A stretch of DNA of 19,791 nucleotides from Synechococcaceae bacterium WB8_1B_136 (GTDB taxonomy: Bacteria > Cyanobacteriota > Cyanobacteriia > PCC-6307 > Cyanobiaceae). This document shows, piece after piece, positions 1 through 7,334 of the stretch (positions are counted from its first letter, which is position 1; each line of letters opens with the position of its first letter). The position numbers were made by a program, and so were the translations under genes. The notes under the pieces are model-generated. The model ran no database searches and was not told where the DNA came from. It worked only from the letters and a program-made list of their open reading frames with translations. The DNA lies in NCBI GenBank assembly GCA_010029175.1, contig RGNC01000018.1, forward strand, positions 1 through 19,791. Direction: 5' to 3'.

Positions 1-57
1 CTCCTCCTGGGCCAGCATGATCACCTTGATGGCCTTCTCGGTAAACCGCTCGAACAT
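1..57 (-). CDS. clpC: ATP-dependent Clp protease ATP-binding subunit ClpC, N-terminal fragment
   Basis: Only the first 19 codons lie in the window; the gene continues to the left. The reading from the ATG at 57 gives MFERFTEKAIKVIMLAQEE, the highly conserved start of cyanobacterial and plastid ClpC. ClpC is the Hsp100 AAA+ unfoldase that feeds substrates to the ClpP/R protease in the cytosol. The fragment covers only the first helix of the Clp N-domain, so nothing can be said about the Walker motifs or the P-loop for ClpP docking. The start is secure because the sequence matches the family from the first residue. It is transcribed divergently from nothing nearby: rimI lies upstream on the same strand, with 207 bp between them. 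Confidence 0.93.
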   Translation of the reverse strand, partial: MFERFTEKAIKVIMLAQEE

Positions 58-81
58 GGGGCGGGGCCTATTGCGGGTGAC

Positions 82-101
82 TCCAACCTATCAGGGTTGG
101 A
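82..101. promoter_or_regulatory. Inverted repeat just upstream of clpC (possible operator or leader hairpin)
   Basis: Two perfect 7-base arms, TCCAACC at 82-88 and GGTTGGA at 95-101, flank a 6-base spacer. The repeat ends 25 bases from the clpC start codon, where a repressor operator or a 5'-leader hairpin would act on clpC. That it has a regulatory role is inference. Confidence 0.35.
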
Positions 102-171
102 CGGGGGTGTGTGATGTGGCGACCCACAAGGGCAGACCCTTTGCCACGGCTGGGGCCTTGCCCCCGGATTT

Positions 172-205
172 GAACAACTGAACGCCAGAAAGTTTTCGGT
201 TGTTC
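172..205. repeat. Inverted repeat downstream of rimI
   Basis: Arms 172-182 (GAACAACTGAA) and 195-205 (TTCGGTTGTTC) pair over 11 positions with one T-G wobble, around a 12-base loop. It begins about 60 bp after the rimI stop in the direction of rimI transcription. No T-tract follows on either strand, so it is at best a Rho-dependent or processing hairpin. Confidence 0.35.
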
Positions 206-264
206 GCATCAGCGATGGCCGGCAATCCGTACACGCTCTGCAACGCACAGCCGCAGCCTGCAGC

Positions 265-774
265 TCAGGTTGCCGCAGAGCCTCCAGGGCTCTGGCTCGG
301 GTCGGCTCCTCTGTCCAGACGCATCCATTGGATCAGAGCGTCTTCGCCGCTGCGGTAGTAGCCGCGACGAACGCCTGCAGTTCGAAAGCCCGCCGCGGCG
401 TACAGCGCCTGGGCGGCCTGGTTGCCTGCAGCCACCTCCAGGGTGGCGTGCTGGGCCCCCTCTGCGGCGGCATGGCTCAGCAGGGCCCCCAGCACCCGCC
501 GTCCGAGCCCCTGCCGCCGCTGCTCCGGGTGGGTGGCCACGGCGGTGATGTGCAGCTCGTCGGCCACCAGCCAACCGCAGGCCAGGGCCAGCAGATCTTC
601 GCCCCGCCAGATCCCCAGGCAGGGGCGCCGGTCCTGTTCCAGCTCCTGCTGCCACTGGGGGCGGCTCCAGAAGCCGCCGAGGGCCGCCTGATCGAGGCTC
701 CAGCAGGCCTCGAGAGCCTGCGGGCCCAGTTGGACCACGGCCCCGCCTGCGGTGGCTGACGGTTTGCCCTGCAC
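265..774 (-). CDS. rimI: Ribosomal-protein-alanine N-acetyltransferase (GNAT family)
   Basis: A 169-residue GNAT acetyltransferase. RimI transfers acetyl from acetyl-CoA to the N-terminal alanine of ribosomal protein S18, and related members act on other N termini. The acetyl-CoA pyrophosphate loop is visible as RRQGLG (residues 86-91) after the beta-4 strand HITAVA. The GNAT C-terminal signature follows: LEV (112-114), an N at 118, ALYAAAGF (123-130) and the tyrosines at 139-140, one of which is the usual general-acid position. The longest start is GTG at 774; a GTG 12 codons in would also leave the fold intact. It is divergent from lysA across 56 bp, and clpC lies downstream on the same strand. 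Position beside clpC and lysA fits picocyanobacterial gene order. The exact substrate cannot be read from the sequence. Confidence 0.85.
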   Translation of the reverse strand: MQGKPSATAGGAVVQLGPQALEACWSLDQAALGGFWSRPQWQQELEQDRRPCLGIWRGEDLLALACGWLVADELHITAVATHPEQRRQGLGRRVLGALLSHAAAEGAQHATLEVAAGNQAAQALYAAAGFRTAGVRRGYYRSGEDALIQWMRLDRGADPSQSPGGSAAT

Positions 775-830
775 GGTTCTGTTCTGAGCGCTGCCTACGA
801 TTGTGAGCCGTTCAATTCCCGGTCTGTGCG

Positions 831-2216
831 ATGACCAGCACCACGGCAGCGGCCATCGCCGGCCCCCGGTTCTACGAAGCCGATCGAGACATCGCCAGCC
901 CGAACCGCAACCTCACGCCGATCACCACCGCGCTGGATGGCGAGGGGCGTCTGCAGGTGGGTGGCTGCGCCCTGGGGGAACTGGCCCGCCGCTACGGCAC
1001 GCCCCTTTATGTGATTGATGAAGACACCCTGCGGGCCACCGCCCGGGCCTACCGCGAGGCCTTGGCACACCATTACCCGGGGCCGGCGCTGGCCCTCTAC
1101 GCCTCCAAGGCCAACAGCAGCCTGGCGATCACGGCCCTGGTGGCGTCTGAGGGGCTGGGGCTCGATGCGGTGTCCGCCGGGGAACTGCTCACCGCCATCC
1201 AGGGCGGCATGCCGCCGGAGCGCATCGTGTTCCACGGCAATAACAAGAGCCTCGAGGAGCTGAGGCTCGCCGTGGAGCTGGGGGTCACCGTGGTGGCCGA
1301 CAACTGGCACGATCTCGAACTGTTGGCGGCCCTGGCCCCACTCCAGCCGGTGCGGCTGATGCTGCGGTTCACGCCGGGCATCGAGTGCCACACCCACGAG
1401 TACATCCGCACTGGACACCTCGACAGCAAGTTCGGCTTCGATCCCGATCAGCTGGAGGCGGTGCTGCGGCACCTGCTCAACTGCCCCTGGGCACGGCTCA
1501 CGGGCCTGCACGCCCACATCGGCTCCCAGATTTTTGAACTGCAGCCCCACCGGGATCTGGCGGGGGTGATGGCCGAAGCCCTGAAGCTGGCGCGCAGCCT
1601 GGGCCACCCGGTGCGTGATCTGAATGTGGGCGGCGGCCTGGGCATTCGCTACGTGTCCAGCGACGATCCACCGTCGATCGAGGCCTGGGTGCGCACCGTG
1701 GCCGAGGCGGTGGCGGCCGCCTGCAGCGAACGGGGCCTGGAATTGCCGCGACTGCTGTGCGAGCCGGGGCGCTCTCTGGTGGCCACCGCCGGGGTGACCC
1801 TCTACACCGTGGGCAGCCGCAAGGAGATCCCCGGCATCCGCACCTACCTCTCGGTGGATGGCGGCATGAGCGACAACCCCCGCCCGATCACCTACCAGTC
1901 GCACTACACCGCCGTGCTGGCGGATCGGCCCGAGGCTGAAGCCAGCGATACGGTGACGGTGGCCGGCAAGCACTGCGAGTCGGGGGATGTGCTGCTGAAG
2001 GACGTGGCCCTGCCCCCCGCCACCAGCGGCGATGTGCTGGCGGTGTTCGCCACCGGGGCCTACAACGCCTCGATGAGTTCCAACTACAACCGGATCCCCA
2101 AGCCGGCGGCGGTGCTGGTGCGGGACGGGATGGCCGAGCTGGTGCAGCGGCGCGAGCAGCCGGAGGAACTGCTGCGCTACGACGTGCTGCCCGAACGCCT
2201 GCGGCCGGTAGCCTGA
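831..2216 (+). CDS. lysA: Diaminopimelate decarboxylase
   Basis: A 461-residue fold-type III PLP decarboxylase that converts meso-diaminopimelate to L-lysine, the last step of the lysine pathway; its substrate is also the cross-linking residue of peptidoglycan. The PLP Schiff-base lysine is K93 in YASKAN. HLDSKFG (196-202), the glycine loop NVGGGLG (265-271) that binds PLP phosphate, CEPGR (310-314) and the active-site cysteine C382 in CESGD from the partner subunit are all present. Roughly 30 extra N-terminal residues precede the catalytic core. The ATG at 831 is the natural start, and 56 bp separate it from divergent rimI. It heads a plus-strand run with the c-di-AMP cyclase gene 18 bp or more downstream, depending on the start chosen there. 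No odd residues were seen. Confidence 0.96.
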   Translation: MTSTTAAAIAGPRFYEADRDIASPNRNLTPITTALDGEGRLQVGGCALGELARRYGTPLYVIDEDTLRATARAYREALAHHYPGPALALYASKANSSLAITALVASEGLGLDAVSAGELLTAIQGGMPPERIVFHGNNKSLEELRLAVELGVTVVADNWHDLELLAALAPLQPVRLMLRFTPGIECHTHEYIRTGHLDSKFGFDPDQLEAVLRHLLNCPWARLTGLHAHIGSQIFELQPHRDLAGVMAEALKLARSLGHPVRDLNVGGGLGIRYVSSDDPPSIEAWVRTVAEAVAAACSERGLELPRLLCEPGRSLVATAGVTLYTVGSRKEIPGIRTYLSVDGGMSDNPRPITYQSHYTAVLADRPEAEASDTVTVAGKHCESGDVLLKDVALPPATSGDVLAVFATGAYNASMSSNYNRIPKPAAVLVRDGMAELVQRREQPEELLRYDVLPERLRPVA

Positions 2217-2234
2217 GCGCAGCGGGGCTGGGGG

Positions 2235-3107
2235 TTGAGGTTGTTGGGGGTGTTCGGGATGGTTCAGCTGGGCGTGTTGCTGGACCTTCTGCTCGCCACT
2301 GCCCTCGGCATGGTTCAGCTGGGCGTGTTGCTGGACCTTCTGCTCGCCACTGCCCTCGGCATGGTGCTGTTGTCACGGGTGAACGAGCCCCGCACCCTCT
2401 GGCTGCTGCGGGGCTACCTCACCCTGGTGGCCCTGGCCTGGGTGGTGCAGCGCTACGGCAACCTGCCGCTCACCACCAAGCTGGTGGATGCCCTGGTGAT
2501 GGCCTGCAGCCTGGCCCTGGCGATCCTCTGGCAGGGGGAGCTGCGGCGGTTGATGGAGCTGCTGGGCACCGGTCGGCTGGATGTGCTGTTCGGCAGCCAG
2601 CGGGCCGACAAGTTGGCCTCGGGCTCGGCCGCGGTGCTGAGTGAAGCCGCTGGGCGGTTGTCTCAGGTCCGCCGCGGCGGGTTGATCGTGCTCGATCTGG
2701 GCAGCGATCTGCGGCCGGAGGACTTTCTCAATCCGGGCATCGCCCTGGATGCGCAGCTCTCGGTGGATCTGCTGCTCAACCTGTTTGCCGTAGACACCCC
2801 CCTGCACGACGGCGCGGTGCTGGTGAAGGGCAATCGCATCCTCTCGGCCGGCGTGATCCTGCCCCTCTCGCGCCAGGGGATCAACCGCTACGGCACGCGC
2901 CATCTGGCGGCCCTGGGCATCACCGAACGCTTTGATCGCTGCCTCTGCATCGTGGTGTCGGAGGAAACCGGCACCCTCTCGCTGGCACGGCAGGGGCGGC
3001 TGGAGCGGCCGATCACCAGCAGCCGTCTGCAGGAGCTGCTCAGTGAGGCCCTGGCCAAACCCGCCGGGCGTACCGTGGCGATGGATTCGCCTGATCCCAA
3101 CGCATGA
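2235..3107 (+). CDS. cdaA: Membrane diadenylate cyclase (CdaA/DacA type), with duplicated first helix
   Basis: Makes cyclic di-AMP from two ATP, a second messenger for osmotic and potassium control and, in cyanobacteria, night survival. Predicted hydrophobic segments lie near residues 9-47, 54-71 and 85-99, then the DisA_N catalytic domain. The catalytic motif DGA is at 192-194 and SEETG at 242-246. The second motif reads RHL (222-224), where many bacterial enzymes have RHR. Residues 9-25 and 26-42 are identical, encoded by a perfect 51-bp repeat. Each copy begins with ATG, so starts at 2235 (TTG), 2259 or 2310 are all in frame. The longest frame is given. The 2259 ATG has a G-run 8 bases upstream, and the 2310 ATG would restore a single-copy N terminus. 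The gene overlaps uppS by 4 bp. Confidence 0.9.
   Translation: MRLLGVFGMVQLGVLLDLLLATALGMVQLGVLLDLLLATALGMVLLSRVNEPRTLWLLRGYLTLVALAWVVQRYGNLPLTTKLVDALVMACSLALAILWQGELRRLMELLGTGRLDVLFGSQRADKLASGSAAVLSEAAGRLSQVRRGGLIVLDLGSDLRPEDFLNPGIALDAQLSVDLLLNLFAVDTPLHDGAVLVKGNRILSAGVILPLSRQGINRYGTRHLAALGITERFDRCLCIVVSEETGTLSLARQGRLERPITSSRLQELLSEALAKPAGRTVAMDSPDPNA
2259..2360 (+). repeat. Perfect 51-bp tandem duplication inside cdaA
   Basis: Bases 2259-2309 and 2310-2360 are identical over all 51 positions and keep the frame. Each unit encodes MVQLGVLLDLLLATALG, which is most of the first transmembrane helix. The absence of any difference between the copies points to a recent slippage or unequal-crossover event, or to an assembly artefact. 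Confidence 0.97.
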
Positions 3108-3898
3108 GTCGCGCCCTGGCGACCGCCAGATCCGTCCAGGGGAACAGACCCTCCTTGCGGACCCTCCCCGCGGGGCTGGAGGCGGCGCGCCTCCCCGTGC
3201 ATGTGGCCGTGATCATGGATGGCAACGGCCGCTGGGCGCGCCAGCGCAATCTGCCGCGGGTGATGGGGCACCGGGAGGGCGTGGAGGCCCTCAAACGCAC
3301 CCTGCGCCTCTGCAGCGACTGGGGCATCGGCGCTCTCACCGCCTATGCGTTCTCCACCGAGAACTGGAATCGTCCCGGCGAGGAGGTGAGCTTTCTGATG
3401 GCCCTGTTCGAGCGGGTGCTGGCCCTTGAGCTGGCGGCGCTGGAGCAGGAGCAGGTGCGGATTCGCTTCCTCGGCGATCTGCAGCAGCTGCCCAGTGGCC
3501 TGCAGGAGCTGATCGCCAATGCCGAGAGCCGCACCGCTGCCAACACCGGCATTCACTTCAACGTGTGCACCAACTACGGCGGCCGGCGGGAGCTGGTGCG
3601 GGCCGCCCGCGCCCTGGCCGAGCAGGTGGCCCGCGGCGATCTGGATCCGGCCGCGATCGATGAACAGGCGTTTGCCGCGCAGCTCCACACCGCCGGCGAG
3701 CGCGACCCCGACCTGCTGATCCGCACCAGCGGCGAACAGCGCCTCAGTAATTTCCTGCTCTGGCAGCTGGCCTACGCCGAACTGCACATCACTGATGTGC
3801 TCTGGCCTGATTTCGATGAGCCGGCCCTGGTGCAGGCCCTGCTCGACTACCAGAGCCGCCAGCGCCGCTTCGGCGGAGTGGATTCCGTTACCCCCTGA
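3104..3898 (+). CDS. uppS: Isoprenyl transferase (cis-prenyltransferase, undecaprenyl diphosphate synthase)
   Basis: A 264-residue cis-prenyltransferase that condenses isopentenyl diphosphate onto a prenyl diphosphate primer to make the C55 lipid carrier for peptidoglycan and surface polysaccharide. The signature MDGNGRW (38-44) holds the catalytic Asp39. FSTENW (83-88) and the C-terminal IPP-binding stretch DLLIRTSGEQRLSNFLLWQ (203-221) are complete. There is an N-terminal extension of about 30 residues before the conserved core, as is common in cyanobacterial homologues. The ATG at 3104 overlaps the cdaA stop (ATGA), implying translational coupling between c-di-AMP synthesis and wall lipid carrier production. 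bioB follows after 22 bp. Confidence 0.96.
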   Translation: MSRALATARSVQGNRPSLRTLPAGLEAARLPVHVAVIMDGNGRWARQRNLPRVMGHREGVEALKRTLRLCSDWGIGALTAYAFSTENWNRPGEEVSFLMALFERVLALELAALEQEQVRIRFLGDLQQLPSGLQELIANAESRTAANTGIHFNVCTNYGGRRELVRAARALAEQVARGDLDPAAIDEQAFAAQLHTAGERDPDLLIRTSGEQRLSNFLLWQLAYAELHITDVLWPDFDEPALVQALLDYQSRQRRFGGVDSVTP

Positions 3899-3920
3899 TC
3901 GCGCCGCAGGCGCTGCGCCC

Positions 3921-4928
3921 TTGACCCTCACCCCAGCGATTGCCCCCGCCGCGCAGGCGGCCCAGATGCAGATCCGCCACGACTGGACCACCCCGGAGAT
4001 CCAGGCGCTGCTGGAGTTGCCGCTGATGGACCTGCTCTGGCGTGCCCAGGCGGTGCACCGCGCCGCCAACCCCGGCTACCGGGTGCAGCTGGCCTCGCTG
4101 CTGAGCGTGAAGACCGGCGGCTGCGAGGAGGACTGCGCCTACTGCCCCCAGTCGCTGCACAACAGCAGCGATGTGACGGGCCGGCCGGAGCTGGAGGTGG
4201 AACCGGTGCTGGCCAGGGCCCGGGCCGCCAAGGAGGCTGGCGCCCATCGCTTCTGCATGGGCTGGGCCTGGCGCGATATCCGCGATGGCGCCCCGTTTGA
4301 GGCGATGCTGCAGATGGTGCGCGGCGTGCGGGAGCTGGGGCTGGAGGCCTGCGTGACCGCCGGCATGCTCAGCGACAGCCAGGCGGCGCGGCTGGCGGAG
4401 GCCGGCCTCACCTCTTACAACCACAACCTCGACACCAGCCCCGAGCACTACGACCGGATCATCACCACCCGCACCTACCAGGAGCGGCTGGAAACCCTGG
4501 CGCGGGTGCGCCGGGCCGGCATCTCCATGTGCTGCGGCGGCATCATCGGCATGGGCGAGAGCACCACGGATCGGGCCTCGCTGCTGCAGGTGCTGGCGTC
4601 GATGGAACCCCACCCCGAGAGCGTGCCGATCAATGCCCTGGTGGCGGTGGAGGGCACGCCCCTCCAGGACCAGCCGCCGGTGGATCCGCTGGAGCTGGTG
4701 CGGATGGTGGCCGTGGCGCGGATCCTGATGCCCCACAGCCGGGTGCGGCTCAGCGCCGGCCGGGAAACCATGAGCCGCGAGGGCCAGGTGCTCTGCCTGC
4801 TGGCGGGGGCCGATTCAATTTTCTACGGCGACACCCTGCTCACCACCGGCAATCCGGCGGTGGAGGCCGATCGGCAGCTGCTGGAGGCGGCGGGCGTGAA
4901 CCCTTGGCACGACCCGATTCCGGCATGA
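3921..4928 (+). CDS. bioB: Biotin synthase (radical SAM)
   Basis: Inserts sulfur into dethiobiotin to make biotin. It uses a radical-SAM [4Fe-4S] cluster bound by CxxxCxxC, seen here as C68, C72 and C75 in GGCEEDCAYCPQS, and a [2Fe-2S] cluster as sulfur donor. YNHNLDT, a conserved BioB stretch, lies near residue 160, and the C-terminal SAGRE and AGADSIFYGD stretches are intact. Two starts are reasonable: TTG at 3921 (335 residues, giving MTLTPAIAP before the conserved IRHDW) and ATG at 3966 (320 residues, MQIRHDW). I chose the TTG because its length is near the family norm. The frame is open further upstream into uppS but that part looks like shadow sequence. The stop overlaps the trhO ATG by 4 bp. 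Confidence 0.95.
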   Translation: MTLTPAIAPAAQAAQMQIRHDWTTPEIQALLELPLMDLLWRAQAVHRAANPGYRVQLASLLSVKTGGCEEDCAYCPQSLHNSSDVTGRPELEVEPVLARARAAKEAGAHRFCMGWAWRDIRDGAPFEAMLQMVRGVRELGLEACVTAGMLSDSQAARLAEAGLTSYNHNLDTSPEHYDRIITTRTYQERLETLARVRRAGISMCCGGIIGMGESTTDRASLLQVLASMEPHPESVPINALVAVEGTPLQDQPPVDPLELVRMVAVARILMPHSRVRLSAGRETMSREGQVLCLLAGADSIFYGDTLLTTGNPAVEADRQLLEAAGVNPWHDPIPA

Positions 4929-5854
4929 CCGTGCAGGTGGCCGCCTTCTACTGCTTCGCCGCCATGGCGGAGCTGCCAGCGCTCCGGCTGGAGCTGCTGG
5001 AGCTGGCCCGGGTGGCTGAGGTGAGGGGCACGATCCTGCTGGCTGGCGAGGGGGTGAACGGCACCATCTGCGGGCCAGAGCCCGGGGTGCAGGCGGTGCT
5101 GGCGCGGCTGCGGGCACTGCCGGGGCTGGAGGCCCTGGAGGCCAAGTGGAGCGTGGCGCCCCAGCAGGCCTTCCACCGGCTCAAGGTGCGGCTCAAGCGC
5201 GAGATCGTGACCATGGGCTGCCCCACGGTGAAGCCCGCTGAGCAGGTGGGCACCTACGTGCCGCCGCAGCAGTGGGATGCGCTGATCCGCGACCCCGACA
5301 CCCTGGTGATCGACACCCGCAACAGCTACGAGGTGGCCATCGGCACGTTCGAGGGGGCGATCGACCCTGGCACCTCCAGTTTCCGGGAGTTCCCGGCCTG
5401 GGTGGAGCAGGAGCTGCGGCCCCTGGTGGAGCGCCGCCAGCCCAAGGCCATCGCCATGTTCTGCACCGGCGGCATCCGCTGCGAGAAGAGCACCGCCTAT
5501 CTGCTGCAGCAGGGGTTTGAGGGGGTGCACCACCTGCAGGGCGGCATCCTGCGCTACCTGGAGGAGATGCCTGAGCAGGGCAGCAGCTGGCGGGGCGAGT
5601 GCTTTGTGTTTGACCAGCGGGTGAGCGTGAATCACCGGCTCGAGCCCGGGGAGCACAGCCTCTGCCACGCCTGCGGCCTGCCCCTCTCACCCGAGGATCG
5701 GCAGCTGGAGAGCTACGAGGAGGGGGTGAGCTGCCGCCACTGCATCGATCGCTTCAGCGATGCCGATCGCAAGCGCTTCGCCGAGCGCCAGCGCCAGATG
5801 GCCCTGGCCCGCAGCCGCGGTGAGGCCCACATCGGAGCAGCTCCGGAGGGATGA
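4925..5854 (+). CDS. trhO: tRNA uridine(34) hydroxylase, rhodanese-domain protein (TrhO/YceA family)
   Basis: A 309-residue member of the TrhO family, which makes 5-hydroxyuridine at the wobble position of tRNA in an oxygen-dependent way in bacteria. An N-terminal ferredoxin-like domain (about 1-95, with ILLAGEGVNGTI at 37-48) precedes the rhodanese domain (about 110-215). The active-site loop CTGGIRCEKS starts at Cys180, the essential cysteine of the family. The C terminus carries two CxxC pairs (247/250 and 270/273), likely a small metal-binding knuckle. The start is fixed by the ATGA overlap with bioB, and the stop overlaps the next gene by 4 bp. Older annotations call it a sulfurtransferase. 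Confidence 0.92.
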   Translation: MTVQVAAFYCFAAMAELPALRLELLELARVAEVRGTILLAGEGVNGTICGPEPGVQAVLARLRALPGLEALEAKWSVAPQQAFHRLKVRLKREIVTMGCPTVKPAEQVGTYVPPQQWDALIRDPDTLVIDTRNSYEVAIGTFEGAIDPGTSSFREFPAWVEQELRPLVERRQPKAIAMFCTGGIRCEKSTAYLLQQGFEGVHHLQGGILRYLEEMPEQGSSWRGECFVFDQRVSVNHRLEPGEHSLCHACGLPLSPEDRQLESYEEGVSCRHCIDRFSDADRKRFAERQRQMALARSRGEAHIGAAPEG

Positions 5855-6840
5855 CGCCGTCCCTGCCGCAGAGGCCTGCTCTGTACAGCTTTCGCCGCTG
5901 CCCCTACGCCATGCGGGCGCGGCTGGCCCTGGCAGCGGCCGGCCTGCAGCCCGGCCGCGATCTGGAGCTGCGGGAGGTGGCCCTGAAGGCCAAGCCGCCG
6001 GAGCTGCTGGAGGCCTCCGCCAAGGGCACGGTGCCGGTGCTGGTGCTGCCGGATGGCGGGGTGCTGGAGGAGAGCCTGGCGATCATGGGCTGGGCCCTGG
6101 AGCAGGCGGATCCCCAGGGCTGGCTGGCGGGTTGGGATGGGGCGGCGCAGGCGCAGATGCAGGCCTTGATCGACGAGAACGATGGCCCCTTCAAGCACCA
6201 CCTCGATCGCCATCGCTACCCCGAGCGCTACGCGGCTGCGGATCCCGCCGCCGACCATCGCCGCGAGGCCCTCGCCATCCTGCGCGGCTGGGATGAGCTG
6301 CTGCAGCCCGGCGGCTGGCTGCTGGGGGATCGCCCGAGCCTGGCGGACTGGGCCCTGCTGCCGTTTGTGCGTCAGTTCGGCCTGATGGAGCCGGCGGGCT
6401 GGGCTGCGGCGGCAGGGCTGGAGGCGTTGCAGGGTTGGCTGGATCGCTATGTGGCTTCCCCAGAACTGGCGGCCGTGATGGAGGCCCCCTGGGGGCTGCG
6501 CCGCAGTTGGCGATCGCCGCGCTGGATCTATCACCTGGCCCTGAATGGCGACTGGCACGCGGCTCAGGGAACCGGGGAATACCGCATTTCCACCCGCGGC
6601 CTGACGATGGAGCAGGTGGGCTTCATCCACGCTTCCCATGCCGATCAACTCGCGGCCACCCACCAACGCTTCTTTGCCGATGCCGGCCCGCTGAAGCTGC
6701 TGACGCTCGACCCGGTGCGCCTGGAGCGCCTGGGTGTGGCGGTTCGGCTTGAGCCGGCCCCCGGGTGCGGCGAGCTGTTCCCGCATGTCTACGGTGCGGT
6801 GCCGCTGGAGGCGGTGCTGCAGGTGGAGGCCTATCCATGA
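5851..6840 (+). CDS. Glutathione S-transferase-like protein fused to a C-terminal DUF952 domain
   Basis: Residues 8-85 form a thioredoxin-like GST N domain. It has the redox-type motif CPYA at 17-20, the cis-proline stretch VPVL at 61-64 and the glutathione-binding ES pair at 74-75. Residues 95-215 look like an all-helical GST C domain with the typical LADWALLPFVRQF helix. Residues 226-329 match the small DUF952 family: IYHLAL start, GFIHASHADQL, an RFF helix, LLTLDPVRL, and the closing GELFPHVYG. DUF952 is usually a stand-alone protein of about 110 residues, so this is a fusion. The CPYA cysteine suggests glutaredoxin-like or Omega/dehydroascorbate-type chemistry rather than classical tyrosine GST activity; this is inference. 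It is coupled to neighbours at both ends by ATGA overlaps. Confidence 0.85.
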   Translation: MTPSLPQRPALYSFRRCPYAMRARLALAAAGLQPGRDLELREVALKAKPPELLEASAKGTVPVLVLPDGGVLEESLAIMGWALEQADPQGWLAGWDGAAQAQMQALIDENDGPFKHHLDRHRYPERYAAADPAADHRREALAILRGWDELLQPGGWLLGDRPSLADWALLPFVRQFGLMEPAGWAAAAGLEALQGWLDRYVASPELAAVMEAPWGLRRSWRSPRWIYHLALNGDWHAAQGTGEYRISTRGLTMEQVGFIHASHADQLAATHQRFFADAGPLKLLTLDPVRLERLGVAVRLEPAPGCGELFPHVYGAVPLEAVLQVEAYP

Positions 6841-7334
6841 CGCCCACCCTGGCGGCGATTGAGCGGCGAGCCGCGGCGCGGGATCTGCGGCTGCGGTTGC
6901 AGGTGCGCGAGCTGCTGGGGCTGCGCACGTTGCGGGTGGTGGTGGCCCGGCCGCCGCTGCTGCTGGGGGAGCTGAAGGGCTGGGCGCTGCCGCTGGCCGA
7001 TGGCCTGCAGCTCGACACGATGCGGGTGCAGGGCCCGGCCAGCCAGGGGGTGGGGCCGCTGATCTGGGCCGCCACGTTCGCCTGGGCCCTGGAGGCCACC
7101 CCCTGCCGCCGCGCCCGCCTGCTGGCGATCCGCGATTCCGAGCCGCAGCACTGCCGCCTGGTGCGTTATTTCCAGCGGCTGGGCTTCAGCCCTGTGCGGG
7201 AGGTGGCTGCGGCCGCCGCTGATCTGCCGCTGCGGCTGGTGTGGGGCGGCTCTGGGCTGCTGATGCGCGGCGACTGCGCCGAGGGCCTGGCGCGCGCCTG
7301 GGCGCAGCTGGACCGGCTTTGGCCGGAGGGTTGA
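6837..7334 (+). CDS. Conserved-looking hypothetical protein with degenerate GNAT-like fold
   Basis: A 165-residue protein starting at an ATG that overlaps the preceding stop. I do not recognise a named family. The layout suggests a GNAT acetyltransferase remnant: an N-terminal basic helix, the segment GELKGWALPLADGLQLDTMRV where a GNAT beta-4/5 would be, a helix GPLIWAATFAWALE, then ARLLAIRDSEPQHCRLVRYFQRLGF, which resembles the GNAT ending (beta-5, helix, YFxRLGF). The acetyl-CoA loop (Q/R-x-x-G-x-G/A) is not seen where expected; ASQGVGPL is a poor substitute. It is very rich in Leu, Ala and Arg and has no signal peptide or membrane segment. The operon position suggests cotranscription with the GST-DUF952 gene. 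Function unknown. Confidence 0.65.
   Translation: MTPTLAAIERRAAARDLRLRLQVRELLGLRTLRVVVARPPLLLGELKGWALPLADGLQLDTMRVQGPASQGVGPLIWAATFAWALEATPCRRARLLAIRDSEPQHCRLVRYFQRLGFSPVREVAAAAADLPLRLVWGGSGLLMRGDCAEGLARAWAQLDRLWPEG

Larger units (their letters stand above)
58..264. other. Intergenic region upstream of clpC and downstream of rimI
   Basis: This 207-bp stretch must hold the clpC promoter and 5' leader unless clpC is read through from rimI. I see no credible gene. It contains several inverted repeats (82-101, 128-141, 152-164 and 172-205) but no stem followed by a T-run on either strand, so no ordinary Rho-independent terminator can be called. Confidence 0.6.

Noticed and set aside
160..182. 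A tRNA-like T-loop (TTCAAATCC on the minus strand) downstream of rimI.
   Set aside because: The bases on either side cannot form the 5-bp T stem, and no acceptor or anticodon arm is found.
796..801. TACGAT as a -10 box for lysA.
   Set aside because: Only four of six bases match and no -35 element lies at a fitting distance.
795..1973. A 392-codon minus-strand frame opposite lysA.
   Set aside because: lysA has all its catalytic motifs; the antisense product is His/Gln/Gly-rich with no domain and is a codon-bias shadow.
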